From Actinoplanes cyaneus (GTDB lineage Bacteria; Actinomycetota; Actinomycetes; Mycobacteriales; Micromonosporaceae): DNA of 64,000 nucleotides. The notes beneath the pieces were generated by a model. The model saw only the letters and a list, made by a program, of their open reading frames with translations. It was not told the DNA's origin and did no database searches. The position numbers and the translations under genes are program-made. Below are positions 46,592-55,342 of the stretch, piece after piece. Where the stretch lies: contig NZ_BOMH01000051.1 of the NCBI RefSeq assembly GCF_016862095.1, positions 62,001 through 126,000 of the forward strand. Direction: 5' to 3'. Every line of letters begins with the position of its first letter. Position 1 is the stretch's first letter.

Positions 46592-47434
46592 TCAGGCCGC
46601 CGTGAGAGGCCTCGTCTCCCGCAGGCGCTGGACGACCGGGGCGAAGTCCTCCATGAACTGGCCGTTCACCGCGTAGTAGGAGAAGCCGGCCTCGGCGCGG
46701 CGGCGCAGCAACTCCTCGGCCGCGTGGTCGGCGTCGCCGATCAGGAAGGTGGCCGCCCCCGAGGCCGCCATCTCGCGCGGGTCGCCGCCGACCTGGCGGG
46801 AGAGCTGATCGGGCAGGGCGAAGATGCTCGGGGCGAAAGCGGTCACCCCCAGCATGAGCTCGACCTGATCGGCCCGGTCCGACAGCCGGCGGAAGGCCTC
46901 CGCGGTGCGGAACAACTCCCCGGCGGTGGTGGCCGGCGGCAGCCCGAACGTCACCACGTCCGCCCGCTCGGCCGCGAGCCGCATCATGCCCGGTTTCGAG
47001 GCCGCGACAAGGACCTTCGGCGGTACGGGCGATCGCCGTGCGGCGGCGATGGTGTCCGCGGTCCGGCGCAGGCGTTCGGCCGGGGTGCCCCACATCCCGC
47101 CGAGCGCCGCGGTGTCCGTGTGCCCGCTGGGCCGCCCACCGCCGACGCCGAGCTCGAACCGTCCGTCGCTGAGAGTCTGCAGGCTCCGGCTCTCCCACGC
47201 GACGTGAGCGGGCGTGCGGTTGGGCACGTTCAGCACGTAGGTGCCGACCCGCAGCGTGCTGGTAGCCGCGGCGGCCGCGGCCAGCGCCGCGAACGGCGAC
47301 AGCGTGAACAGGGTGTCCGGGATGAGCAGGATGTCGTACCCGAGCTCCTCGGCCCGCCGCGCGGTCGCCGCCCACTCCGCGCCGCTGCGCGCCTGCCCGG
47401 CGATGACCCCGAATCGAAACGCGTGCTCAGTCAT
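46592..47434 (-). CDS. LLM-class (luciferase-like) flavin/F420 oxidoreductase
   Basis: A 280-residue TIM-barrel oxidoreductase of the luciferase-like monooxygenase family. Visible are FRFGVIAGQARSGAEWAATA, ARRAEELGYDILLIPDT, LRVGTYVLNVPNRTPAHVAW and LSDGRFELGVGGGRPSGH, typical of the actinobacterial subfamily that often binds F420 rather than FMN. The ATG at 47434 starts the homologous region. The open frame continues upstream through a minisatellite and encodes only PVLHASPR-type repeats, so a longer start is unlikely. Substrate unknown. Confidence 0.8.
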   Translation of the reverse strand: MTEHAFRFGVIAGQARSGAEWAATARRAEELGYDILLIPDTLFTLSPFAALAAAAAATSTLRVGTYVLNVPNRTPAHVAWESRSLQTLSDGRFELGVGGGRPSGHTDTAALGGMWGTPAERLRRTADTIAAARRSPVPPKVLVAASKPGMMRLAAERADVVTFGLPPATTAGELFRTAEAFRRLSDRADQVELMLGVTAFAPSIFALPDQLSRQVGGDPREMAASGAATFLIGDADHAAEELLRRRAEAGFSYYAVNGQFMEDFAPVVQRLRETRPLTAA

Positions 47435-47564
47435 GCGCCCACTGTCCCGAACCCGCCGCCGGGCCGCGTCCTCTCCGGGGCGACTTCCGGCGTACGCCCG
47501 TGGGCGTACCTGGATCCGTTCCGTGCGCCCCGGGTCGAAGCCGTGACCCGGGGCCCCTTCCGGC

Positions 47565-47755
47565 GAGCAGAACCGGGGCAGCGAGGTGAGCAGAACCGGG
47601 GGCAGCGAGGTGAGCAGAACCGGGGGCAGCGAGGTGAGCAGAACCGGGGGCAGCGAGGCGTGCAGAACCGGGCGCGGCGAGGCGTGCAGAACCGGGCGCG
47701 GCGAGGCGTGCAGAACCGGGCGCGGCGAGGCGTGCAGAACCGGGCGCAGCGAAAG
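47565..47755. repeat. 24-bp tandem repeat upstream of the LLM gene
   Basis: Eight units begin at 47565, 47588, 47612, 47636, 47660, 47684, 47708 and 47732. The first four carry GAGCAGAACCGGGGGCAGCG and the last four GTGCAGAACCGGGCGCGGCG, which makes two sub-types. It lies between the MFS stop (47775) and the LLM start (47434). Confidence 0.9.
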
Positions 47756-47774
47756 GCAGGGGCCGGTGGACCGG

Positions 47775-48962
47775 TCAGATCTGCCGGTCACGACCGGCGA
47801 AGAACCCGGCGATGATCTGCGGCACCATCAGCACCACCATGATCGCCAGTGGCGCCTTCCACCCGTCGGTCGCGTCATGCAGCGCGCCGATCAGGATCGG
47901 CCCGGGGATGGCGATCAGGTATCCGACGCCCTGGGCGAAAGCGGACAGCCGAACGACTGTCGAAGGGTTCCGCCCCCGGAGCGCGATCATGGTCAGCACC
48001 AGCGGGAACGCCGTGTTGACGATCCCCAGCAGGATCGCCCACAACCACGGCGCGGCGGCCGGGTCCACCCACAGGCCGGAATAACCGGCAATACCGAAAA
48101 GGCCCAGACCCACCGCGATGCCGCTCTGGGAGCGAACCCGGCCGGCGAGCGCGGAGAGCCCCATCCCCAGCGGCACCCCGAGCAGGGAGGTGGTGGCGAA
48201 GAGCACCCCGGCGAGTTCGGCGGAGAGCCCGGCGTCCCGGTAGATCTGCGGCAGCCAGCCGATGATCACGTACGCCGAGGTGGATTGCATCCCGAAGTAG
48301 ACGGCGAGTGCCCAGGCGATCGGCTGCCGGATGACCCGGACCGGCGGCGTGCTCGTGACCTGCGCGTTCGTCTCGCCACGGTCGCGTGCCATCAGCAGCC
48401 ACGGCGGCAGGGCGACGACCGCTGCCAGCGCCCAGCAGGCCAGCCCGAGCCGCCAGTCCCCGAATCCGTCGGACAGCGGCACGGTCGCGGCGGCGGCGGT
48501 GGTGGCGCCGAGGTTGAGCGCGACCGTGTAGATGCCGGTGACCGTGCCCACCTGGGTCGGGAAGCGGTCCTTGACGATCGAGGGCAGCAGCACGTTGACG
48601 AGCGCGATGCCGGCCAGCGCCACCGCGCTGAGCAGCAGGAAGACTGCCGAGTTGGGGGCCAGGGCCCGGGTGGCGAGGCCCACGGTGAGCAGGACGAGGC
48701 CGCCGGCGATCACGGGGGTGGCGCCGACCCGCCGGGCGATGCGCGGCGCGAGGAGCCCGACGGTGGCGAAGCAGAACACCGGCACGGAGGTGAGCAGCCC
48801 CGCCACGGTGGCGCTCATGTGCAGCCCGTCGCGGATCTCGGTGAGGACGGGGCCGACGCTGGTCACGGCGAGCCGCAGGTTCACCGCGGCGAGCACGAGG
48901 GCGACGAGGGTGAAGACCCGTCCGCGGCGTGACTGATTCAGTTGTTCTTCGAGCACTGGCAC
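47775..48962 (-). CDS. MFS transporter, CynX/NimT type
   Basis: A 395-residue major-facilitator protein with twelve predicted helices. The pattern VNLRLAVTSVGPVLTEIRDGLHMSATVAGLLTSVP at the N-terminus and the central cytoplasmic loop (LLMARDRGETNAQ) fit the cyanate/2-nitroimidazole (CynX/NimT) subgroup of exporters. The GTG at 48962 is preferred. Upstream codons give a hydrophilic stretch without similarity. It is in the same direction as the LLM gene but separated from it by a 24-bp minisatellite, so co-transcription is doubtful. Substrate unknown. Confidence 0.8.
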   Translation of the reverse strand: MPVLEEQLNQSRRGRVFTLVALVLAAVNLRLAVTSVGPVLTEIRDGLHMSATVAGLLTSVPVFCFATVGLLAPRIARRVGATPVIAGGLVLLTVGLATRALAPNSAVFLLLSAVALAGIALVNVLLPSIVKDRFPTQVGTVTGIYTVALNLGATTAAAATVPLSDGFGDWRLGLACWALAAVVALPPWLLMARDRGETNAQVTSTPPVRVIRQPIAWALAVYFGMQSTSAYVIIGWLPQIYRDAGLSAELAGVLFATTSLLGVPLGMGLSALAGRVRSQSGIAVGLGLFGIAGYSGLWVDPAAAPWLWAILLGIVNTAFPLVLTMIALRGRNPSTVVRLSAFAQGVGYLIAIPGPILIGALHDATDGWKAPLAIMVVLMVPQIIAGFFAGRDRQI

Positions 48963-49088
48963 GCCACCATCATCGTCCGGCTCCGGCGTGAACGCGAACC
49001 GGGGTGCATCGGCCCCGACCTGCGAAGAAGCCGGACAGGGCAAATGCCCCATCCGGCTTCCGGTCGTTACATGCGCCACGTCCGCCGA

Positions 49089-49189
49089 CGCCGCTGAAAG
49101 GGTCAGGCCGCGCCGCTGAAGGGATCTGGCCGCGCCGCTGGAGGGGTCAGGCCGGAGTCATGGCCGCGGCGCCGGAAGGGTCAGGCCGA
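49089..49189. repeat. 22-bp tandem repeat at the SIP stop
   Basis: Units at 49089, 49111 and 49133 (CGCCGCTGAAGGGTCAGGCC-like), plus a degenerate copy ending at the stop codon of the siderophore-interacting protein (49181-49183). Confidence 0.7.
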
Positions 49190-50023
49190 GGTGGCGGCCG
49201 GCTCCTGCTCCCGTTCGACCTGCTCGTTCCACTCGCGCTTGCTGGACTGCCAGCCGTCCTCGTTCATCCCGTTGCGCCAGTATCCCGAGATCGACAACTG
49301 GTCCATGCCGAGCCCGAGCTCCACCCGCAGGTACGCCCGCAGCTGCTTCACGAACCCCGCCTCGCCGTGAACGAACGCCTGCAGCCGCCCAGCCGGGAAC
49401 TCCAGCGCCCGGACCGCCTCGACCAGCGCCACGCCGACCGGTCGTGAGCCGCGGTGCAGCCAGGTGATCTCGGCGTCGGCGGGCGTCTCGAGCTTCTGCT
49501 CCTCGTCCGGCCCGTCGATCTCGATGAACGCCCGCACGGCCGCACCCTCGGGCATCCCGGCGAGGGCGGCGGCGATCGCCGGCAGCGCGCTCTCGTCACC
49601 GGCCAGCAGGTGCCAATCGGTGTCTGAGCTGGGCGAATAGCCACCGCCGGGGCCCATGAACCGGAACGGGTCGCCGGGCTTGGCGTGCGCCGCCCACGGC
49701 CCCGCGATGCCCTCGTCGCCGTGCACGACGAAGTCGACCCACATCTCCGGCAGCTCGGGGAGCCACTTGCGCACGGTGTAGGTCCGCACGACGGGCCACG
49801 TCTCCCGCGGCATGGCCTCCCGGATCTTGCCCATGTCGAAGGGCTCCGGGTACTCCACACCGGCCTGCGGGAAGAGCACCTTGATGTAGTGATCGGTGAA
49901 GCGCGCCGCGTCGAGCCGGGCGATCGCCTCGCCACCGACCACCACCCGCACCATGTGCGGCGTCAGCTGCTCCACCCGGGTGACCACGCCTTCGTGGGCA
50001 GGTCGCGCCGGTCGATTCGCCAT
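49181..50023 (-). CDS. Siderophore-interacting protein (FAD ferric reductase)
   Basis: A 280-residue SIP/ViuB-type flavoprotein that reduces ferric siderophores in the cytoplasm to release iron. The N-terminal FAD barrel has VTRVEQLTPHMVRVVVGGEA and the flavin motif VRTYTVRKW. The C-terminal NAD(P)H domain has LLAGDESALPAIAAALAG and the SIP-specific end ISGYWRNGMNEDGW. ATG 50023 follows GAGG by seven bases. An iron-box-like sequence lies 40 bases upstream, which implies co-regulation with entA-entB. Confidence 0.9.
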   Translation of the reverse strand: MANRPARPAHEGVVTRVEQLTPHMVRVVVGGEAIARLDAARFTDHYIKVLFPQAGVEYPEPFDMGKIREAMPRETWPVVRTYTVRKWLPELPEMWVDFVVHGDEGIAGPWAAHAKPGDPFRFMGPGGGYSPSSDTDWHLLAGDESALPAIAAALAGMPEGAAVRAFIEIDGPDEEQKLETPADAEITWLHRGSRPVGVALVEAVRALEFPAGRLQAFVHGEAGFVKQLRAYLRVELGLGMDQLSISGYWRNGMNEDGWQSSKREWNEQVEREQEPAATSA

Positions 50024-50062
50024 GTCTGCACCTCGCTGCACGGTGGGAGGATCTTCGGCGAG

Positions 50063-50076
50063 TAAGGCTACCCTTA
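50063..50076. promoter_or_regulatory. Iron-box-like operator upstream of SIP
   Basis: TAAGGCTACCCTTA with flanks matches about 12 of 17 positions of the IdeR/DmdR box, with TAAGG/CCTTA arms. The remainder of the 363-bp spacer 50024-50386 shows no gene. Confidence 0.65.
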
Positions 50077-50307
50077 TTTCTGCCGATCAACCGGCCCGGC
50101 CCCACGATTCCCGATGTGCCGCCCCGCCCGCGAAGAACGCTACCTCGACCATGGATCCGCTGTTCAGGGCGCTTGTGGCGAGAGTCCCGCAGGTTCCGGA
50201 AATCGACCGTCAGGACGAGGCGGAACCATCCAAAAGATGAGAAATCACAAAGACCGAAGATCACCTTTTGCCCGTACGTCGTGAGCACCGCCCCGCCTCG
50301 CGGCGCT

Positions 50308-50338
50308 GCCGGGGGTACGACGAGAGCGGCACCCCGGC
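50308..50338 (-). terminator. Candidate terminator after the Asn/Gly-rich protein gene
   Basis: GCCGGGGGT (50308-50316) pairs with ACCCCGGC (50331-50338) with one bulged G, 49 bases beyond the stop of the gene at 50387. No T-run. Confidence 0.4.
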
Positions 50339-50386
50339 GTACGCGGAAGAATCTCCACGCACCCCGGGGCGCCGCCCGTCAGCGGA

Positions 50387-51856
50387 TCAGTAGCGTCGCG
50401 GCCGTGACCTGGTGAAGGCGAACCCGATGATCGCCAGCAGGACCAGCACCGCACCGCCGCCGAAGATCGCCGGGTGCTCGCTCACCAGCGTGAACGGCCC
50501 GCCGGAGTTCGTGTTGGCCGGAGGCTCGGCGATGTTGTCGCCGGTGGTGCTCGTCGGGGCGGCGTTGTCGGGCGCGCCGACGTCGATGCCGTAGTCCGCG
50601 GCTGCCCCGGCGGCGGCGGGCGTCTCGGTCGCCGCCGGCTCCGGCTTGGTGGTCTCGGTCGTGGTGGCCGAGTTATCCGATGAGGACGAGTCACCGGACG
50701 AGGACGAGTCGGAGTCCGTGGTCGTCGTCGACTTGGTCGACTTCGTGGTCGCCGGCTTGGTGGTGGTGGCCGGCTTGCTGGTGGTGGCGGGCTTGGTGGT
50801 GCCCTTGGTGGTCGCCGGCGTCTCGGTCTGGTTCTGGCCGCCGGCGGCCTCGCGGGTGGTCTCCGGCTTGACCGTCGACTTGACCGTCGTCTTGGGCGTC
50901 GCGGTCACGGTCCCGGGGTTGGTGTTGCCGCCGGTGTTGTTCCCACCGTTGTTCTGGTTGTTGTTGCCACCCTGGTTGGCGCCACCGTTGTTGTTCCCGG
51001 TGTTGCCCCCGGTGTTGTTGTTCCCGCCGGTGTTTCCCTGGTTGCCACCGTTGTTGCCCTGGTTGCCGCCCTGGTTCCCGCCGTTGTTCCCGCCCTGGTT
51101 GCCACCGTTGTTGTTGCCGCCACCGGCGGCCCGGACGGTGATCCGCACGGCGTCGATGGCCGGCGTCTGGTTGGCACGCTCCATCATCGGCGTACGGTGC
51201 GAGCCGTCACCGGCCCACGACGCGCACTGCGCGGTTCCCTCGGTCGGCAGGCCCGGGACCTGGATGGTCACCGTGTCCGGCGCCCTCCCGCCCTTCTTGT
51301 CCTCGGTGGCCACGAAGAACGCGGGCACCGGCGCGGGGTCCGGCGCCGCGTTGGTGGCGGCCAGCATGCGGCAGGCGGTGTGGAAGTGGCCGCGGACGAT
51401 GCCGTTCTGCAGGACGCTGGACTCCACGTAGTACCCACCCTGGCCGGCCGCGAGGAAGCGGTCCCGGATCAGGTTGCGGGTGCTGACCTTGAGCGTGAAC
51501 GGCGTGTTCGGCGCGACGTCGGCCGGCGCCTCGGTGATCAGCAGCGCGGCGTCGTTCGCGGCCGAGGCCACCTCACCGAACTCGGTGGAGACGCACCGGT
51601 CGCCCTTCTGGAAACCGTCGTGTGCCGGCAGCTTGCTGTCGATGCAGGTGTCGGTGAGGATCTTCTGGCCGTTGACGACCTTGCCGGCGCCGCTCTCGCC
51701 GGCGGCCTTCGTCTGCGGGGTCTCGTCGGCGTGTGACAGCTGTGCGAACCCGATCGCGCCGCCGGCCGCGACCACCACGGCCGCGACGGCCAGCAGCCGG
51801 CCGCGCTTCGATCCGGCGGCTGCGAGGCCGGAACGACGGTGACCCGTGCTTCCCAT
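50387..51856 (-). CDS. Secreted, C-terminally anchored Asn/Gly-rich surface protein
   Basis: A 489-residue predicted wall or membrane surface protein. It has an N-terminal signal or anchor helix (LLAVAAVVVAAGGAIGFAQ), then a Cys-containing globular domain of ~190 residues (DTCIDSKLPAHDGFQKGDRC; VRGHFHTACRML; QCASWAGDGSH). Next come ~75 residues of Gly/Asn/Gln repeats (GGNQGGNNGG), ~110 of Thr/Lys/Ser-rich linker (KPATTSKPATTTKPATTKS), a membrane helix (AIFGGGAVLVLLAIIGFAF) and a basic tail. The layout is that of a stalked cell-surface domain. I do not recognise the head family. AAAGG precedes the ATG by six bases, and a near-consensus promoter lies upstream. Confidence 0.8.
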   Translation of the reverse strand: MGSTGHRRSGLAAAGSKRGRLLAVAAVVVAAGGAIGFAQLSHADETPQTKAAGESGAGKVVNGQKILTDTCIDSKLPAHDGFQKGDRCVSTEFGEVASAANDAALLITEAPADVAPNTPFTLKVSTRNLIRDRFLAAGQGGYYVESSVLQNGIVRGHFHTACRMLAATNAAPDPAPVPAFFVATEDKKGGRAPDTVTIQVPGLPTEGTAQCASWAGDGSHRTPMMERANQTPAIDAVRITVRAAGGGNNNGGNQGGNNGGNQGGNQGNNGGNQGNTGGNNNTGGNTGNNNGGANQGGNNNQNNGGNNTGGNTNPGTVTATPKTTVKSTVKPETTREAAGGQNQTETPATTKGTTKPATTSKPATTTKPATTKSTKSTTTTDSDSSSSGDSSSSDNSATTTETTKPEPAATETPAAAGAAADYGIDVGAPDNAAPTSTTGDNIAEPPANTNSGGPFTLVSEHPAIFGGGAVLVLLAIIGFAFTRSRPRRY

Positions 51857-51907
51857 GACGTGCCTTTCGCGTGTGGCGTTCGCCCATTGTGTGGCGCCGA
51901 CGCCCAG

Positions 51908-51936
51908 ACGTTAGGAGCACCTCTCACAGAAATCAA
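51908..51936 (-). promoter_or_regulatory. Sigma-70-type promoter of the surface protein gene
   Basis: Reading the minus strand: -35 TTGATT (51931-51936), exactly 17 bp, -10 TAACGT (51908-51913). It lies 52 bp before the ATG at 51856 in a locally A+T-rich stretch. Confidence 0.6.
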
Positions 51937-51980
51937 TTCCGGAACCACATTTAAGGTTTCCGCGATCAAAACTTAAAGAA

Positions 51981-52031
51981 AAAATATGCGAGGGGACGTG
52001 ACCCCCTGACATCAGCCGAACGGCTGATGTC
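51981..52031 (-). terminator. Terminator of the GDPD gene
   Basis: Downstream of the GDPD stop on the minus strand, a perfect 11-bp stem (52008-52018 with 52021-52031, GACATCAGCCG) is followed by a second AGGGG/CCCCT hairpin and a run of six T (A on the plus strand, near 51979-51984). It is the only clear T-tract terminator in the window. Confidence 0.75.
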
Positions 52032-52071
52032 CCCGGTTCAACGAACTTGGTCGAAATTTCGCTGACCTGCC

Positions 52072-52833
52072 TTAACTCAACCACAGCCCACGCGCAGAGT
52101 AAACGTCCCGCAACACCTCGACACGATCGGTCATGATCCCGTCCACCCCCAGGTCGAGCAGCCTGCGCATTTCCTCGGGATCGTCGATCGTCCACACGTG
52201 CACTTCCCGGCCGATTCTGTGGACGTATTCCAGAAAGCGCGGGGTGAGCACCGGAATGACTCCCTGGCGGACCGGGATCTGCACGGCGGCCACCGATTCC
52301 GGCAGGCGTACCGGCAGCCCGGTCAGCGACGCGAGCCGCAGCCGGGCCACGCCGCGCATCCCGAGCGAGGTCGCGACCCGCGGGCCGGCCAGCGCGCGGG
52401 CCCGGGCCAGCCGGGCGTCGCTGAACGAGGCGAGCAGCACCCGGTCACCGGCACCGGCCCGCTGGATCGCCGTGACGGCCGGTTCGACGACCGCGCCGGA
52501 CTTCACGTCGATGTTGAACCGCAGGTGTGGCCAGGCGTCGAGCACCTCGTCGAGGCGTGGCACCGCGGACTCGCCGCCGACCCGGATCGTGGAGAGATCA
52601 GCCCAGGTCAGGTCGGCGATCGTGTCGGGGCGGCCGGCCAGCCGGTCCAGCCGGGCGTCGTGGATGACGACCGGGATGCCGTCCGCCGTGGCGTGCACGT
52701 CCGTCTCGACGTACCGGTAGCCCATCGCGACCGCCCGGGCGAAGGCGGCGGCCGTGTTCTCGTCGCCCTTGGCTGCCCCGCCGCGATGGGCGAAGGCGCG
52801 GGGCCGGGGGCCGTCCAGAAACGCAAGATCCAC
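52072..52833 (-). CDS. Glycerophosphodiester phosphodiesterase
   Basis: A 253-residue GDPD of the TIM-barrel family that hydrolyses glycerophosphodiesters to glycerol-3-phosphate and an alcohol. The metal and catalytic residues are visible: AFAHRGG and DENTAAAF, then YVETDVHATADGIPVVIHD. The family C-terminal VHVWTIDDPEEMRRLLDLG, VDGIMTDRVE is also present. There is no signal peptide, so it is cytoplasmic. The GTG at 52833 starts just before homology. An ATG at 52905 would add 24 residues of basic sequence. It is divergent from the oxidase gene. Confidence 0.85.
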   Translation of the reverse strand: MDLAFLDGPRPRAFAHRGGAAKGDENTAAAFARAVAMGYRYVETDVHATADGIPVVIHDARLDRLAGRPDTIADLTWADLSTIRVGGESAVPRLDEVLDAWPHLRFNIDVKSGAVVEPAVTAIQRAGAGDRVLLASFSDARLARARALAGPRVATSLGMRGVARLRLASLTGLPVRLPESVAAVQIPVRQGVIPVLTPRFLEYVHRIGREVHVWTIDDPEEMRRLLDLGVDGIMTDRVEVLRDVYSARGLWLS

Positions 52834-52980
52834 GCGGGAAGTATGCCGGGGCCGGCGCGGTACGAGACGGGCACGATCGGAGGTGGCACGGTTTGACGCG
52901 GGCACTCAGGTGCGGATCGGATACTTCGATGGGCGGCCGGCCGCCGGCCGACCCGCAGAGCAACCGTCCGAGGAGCTGAC

Positions 52981-54117
52981 ATGCCCGCCTACGATGTGAT
53001 CGTCGCCGGACTCGGTGGCATGGGCAGCGCCGCCGCCCATCACCTGGCCGAGCGTGGCCTGCGGGTGCTGGGCCTGGAGAGATACGGGCCGGGTCACGAC
53101 CGCGGCGCCAGTCACGGCGGCTCGCGGATCACCCGGCAGTCGTACTTCGAGGGCTCGCAGTACGTGCCGCTGCTGTTGCGCGCCTACGAGTTGTACGACC
53201 GTCTCGCCGCCGACTCCGGACGCGACGTGATCACCCTGACCGGCGGGATCATGGCCGGCCCGCCGGACAGCCGCACGGTCGCCGGGGCTCGCGCCAGCGC
53301 CGAGCGGTGGGGCCTGGAGCACGAGCTGCTGGACGCCGCGGAGCTGCGCAAGCGCTTCCCGACCACGGCGCCCCGGCCGGACGAGGTGGCGCTCTACGAG
53401 GCCAAGGCCGGTTTCGTGCGCCCCGAGCGCACCGTCCTCGCGCAGCTCGAGCTGGCCGACCGGCACGGCGCCGACCTGCGGTTCCACGAGCCGATGCTGG
53501 CCTGGGAGCCGGTCGGTGACGGCGTCCGGGTGATCACCGCGAGCACTGTCTACTCCGCCGGGCAGTTGATCGTCACGCCCGGTCCGTGGGCGCCGGAGCT
53601 GCTCGCCGACCTGGGTGTGCCGTTCTCGATCGAACGGCAGGTGCAGCACTGGTTCCAGCCGCGCGGCGGGGTGGACGCCTGGCTGCCGGAGCGGCACCCG
53701 ATCTACATCTGGGAGGACGAGTCCGGCACGCAGGTCTACGGCTTCCCGGCGATCGACGGGCCGGCCGGCGGCGCCAAGATCGCGTTCTTCCGGAAGGGCA
53801 GCGCGACCACGCCGGACACTCTGGACACCGGCGTGCATGCGAGCGAGATCGCGGAGATGGCGGCGGCCGCTGCCCGGGTGCTGCCCGGCCTGCCCGGCGA
53901 GCACCTGCGCGGGGAGCCGTGCATGTACACCACCACCCCGGACGAGCATTTCGTGATCAGCCGGCACCCGGCGCACGACGCCGTGACGGTGGGCTGCGGG
54001 TTCTCCGGGCACGGGTTCAAGTTCGTACCGGTGGTGGGGGAGATCCTCGCCGATCTGGCGACGACCGGCACGACCGGGCACGACATCGGCCTCTTCGACC
54101 CGCGGCGGTTCTCCTGA
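52981..54117 (+). CDS. Sarcosine/N-methyltryptophan oxidase-like flavoenzyme
   Basis: A 378-residue amine oxidase of the monomeric sarcosine oxidase (SoxA/SolA) family, oxidising N-methyl amino acids to formaldehyde, H2O2 and the amino acid. The FAD Rossmann motif is VIVAGLGGMGSAAAHHLAERG. A substrate-site His-Gly stretch is GASHGGSRITRQSYFEG. The covalent-flavin Cys314 lies in EPCMYTTTPDEHFVI, equivalent to the Cys of Bacillus MSOX, and GFSGHGFKFVPVVGE ends the FAD fold. Length matches exactly. The substrate among N-methyl amino acids is undetermined. Confidence 0.9.
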   Translation: MPAYDVIVAGLGGMGSAAAHHLAERGLRVLGLERYGPGHDRGASHGGSRITRQSYFEGSQYVPLLLRAYELYDRLAADSGRDVITLTGGIMAGPPDSRTVAGARASAERWGLEHELLDAAELRKRFPTTAPRPDEVALYEAKAGFVRPERTVLAQLELADRHGADLRFHEPMLAWEPVGDGVRVITASTVYSAGQLIVTPGPWAPELLADLGVPFSIERQVQHWFQPRGGVDAWLPERHPIYIWEDESGTQVYGFPAIDGPAGGAKIAFFRKGSATTPDTLDTGVHASEIAEMAAAAARVLPGLPGEHLRGEPCMYTTTPDEHFVISRHPAHDAVTVGCGFSGHGFKFVPVVGEILADLATTGTTGHDIGLFDPRRFS

Positions 54118-54440
54118 GTCGGTGCTGCCGGTGCTGCCGGACGGCCCGGACCGGTGTGCTGATCGCGGCGCGCCGTGCGGATCCGCGGGCCGGGCACTCC
54201 CATCGGGTGAACGGTCCCGATTCTGCCGCACGTGAACAGCGCCTGCCTGGAATGTCGTCACGGGCTTACGCGGGCGGTGGCTTGCTCGTTCCGGGCGGCA
54301 CCCTATCGCGGACTTCCACCAGTGAGGTCCGAGATCGGCTCAAACGGAAGAAATAACCACAACTCGGTCACACGGCTCCGAAGACTGTCCTAGCTTTGGC
54401 CAGGTCCAAGTCGGGCAAAACGACAGAAATGGAGCATGTC
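54118..54440. other. Spacer before the lectin-glycan operon
   Basis: 323 bp without a convincing gene. The last ~100 bases are less G+C-rich and probably hold the promoter and leader of the surface-glycan operon. I could not fix the -10/-35. Confidence 0.5.
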
Positions 54441-55214
54441 GTGCGTCTCTCTCGTTCGTCGAGACTGGCGCGGGGTGGCCTGGTGGCCTCCGCCGTGCTG
54501 TCCATACTCGCCTCGGCGTATTCCACCGGTGCGGCCGCCGCGCCCCGCGCCCCGCACGAGACCCATCCGATCACCGACGGTCGCGGGGACGATCTGGAGC
54601 TCAACGGCACCGCCTCGATGATCACCCGGAAGAGCACCGGGAAGCGGGTCATCCAGGTGACCACCGGCGGCTACAAGCAGATCGGGTCGGCGTGGTCCAC
54701 CGAGCGGGTCGACCTGAACCGCTCGTTCTCGACGTCGTTCAAGGCGTTCCTGCACCACAACCGGCCCAGCGGGGACGGCATCGCGTTCCTGGCCCAGGGG
54801 CACGGCCCGCGCGCCCTGGGCGGCTGGGGCGGCGGCCTCGGGTACCGCGGCATCCGCAAGAGCGTCGCGATCGAGTTCGACACGTTCCAGAACTCGGCCG
54901 ATCCGAACAGCAACCACCTGGCCGTGGTCCTGGGCGGCAACCCGGACCGGCACCACAAGGCGGTTGCCGCCCCGATGCCGCTCTACGGCAAGCCGTTCCG
55001 GGCGCGGATCACGTACGACGCGGGCACCAACCGCCTGCGCGTCCACGTGCAGGGGCTGTACCGCACCGCCAAGGAGCGGCTGATGCTCGACGAGAAGGTC
55101 GACGTCGCGCACTGGGCCGGTGCCCGCGGCTGGCTCGGCTTCACCGGCGCGACCGGTGACCGGATCTCCCACCAGGACGTCTACGACTGGACCGTCGACG
55201 CGCCGAAGGCGTGA
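54441..55214 (+). CDS. Secreted L-type (legume-like) lectin domain protein
   Basis: A 257-residue exported lectin. The GTG at 54441 has GGAG six bases upstream and gives a signal peptide (RLARGGLVASAVLSILASA, cleavage near GAAAA-PRA). The mature part is one L-type lectin beta-sandwich: SGDGIAFLAQGHGP, GGGLGYRGIRKSVAIEFDTF and NSADPNSNHLAVVLGG, which contain the Asp and Asn expected to bind Ca and sugar, then RARITYDAGTNRLRVHV. Such domains are unusual next to glycan biosynthesis genes. It precedes GT2 by 128 bp in the same direction and may bind the operon's product outside the cell. Confidence 0.85.
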   Translation: MRLSRSSRLARGGLVASAVLSILASAYSTGAAAAPRAPHETHPITDGRGDDLELNGTASMITRKSTGKRVIQVTTGGYKQIGSAWSTERVDLNRSFSTSFKAFLHHNRPSGDGIAFLAQGHGPRALGGWGGGLGYRGIRKSVAIEFDTFQNSADPNSNHLAVVLGGNPDRHHKAVAAPMPLYGKPFRARITYDAGTNRLRVHVQGLYRTAKERLMLDEKVDVAHWAGARGWLGFTGATGDRISHQDVYDWTVDAPKA

Positions 55215-55342
55215 CGGCACTGCCGGCGCCGGATCCCTCGGCGCCGGCCGCCCCCTCCCGGGTGACCGCCCGGACCCCCGCGACCCGCACCCATGCGCCC
55301 GGCCCGCCTAGGCCGCCTCCACCCTGCTCGATCGGAGAACCC

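Noticed and set aside
47565..47755. CRISPR-like array
   Set aside because: The units are directly contiguous with no unique spacers, and no cas genes are present. It is a minisatellite.
47586..48932. Forward frame encoding SRTGGSEV-type repeats
   Set aside because: It is generated by the 24-bp minisatellite and then by the antisense of the MFS gene. No RBS or domain.
52834..52980. Promoters between GDPD and the oxidase
   Set aside because: The 147-bp divergent spacer must hold promoters, but I saw no -10/-35 pair good enough to report.
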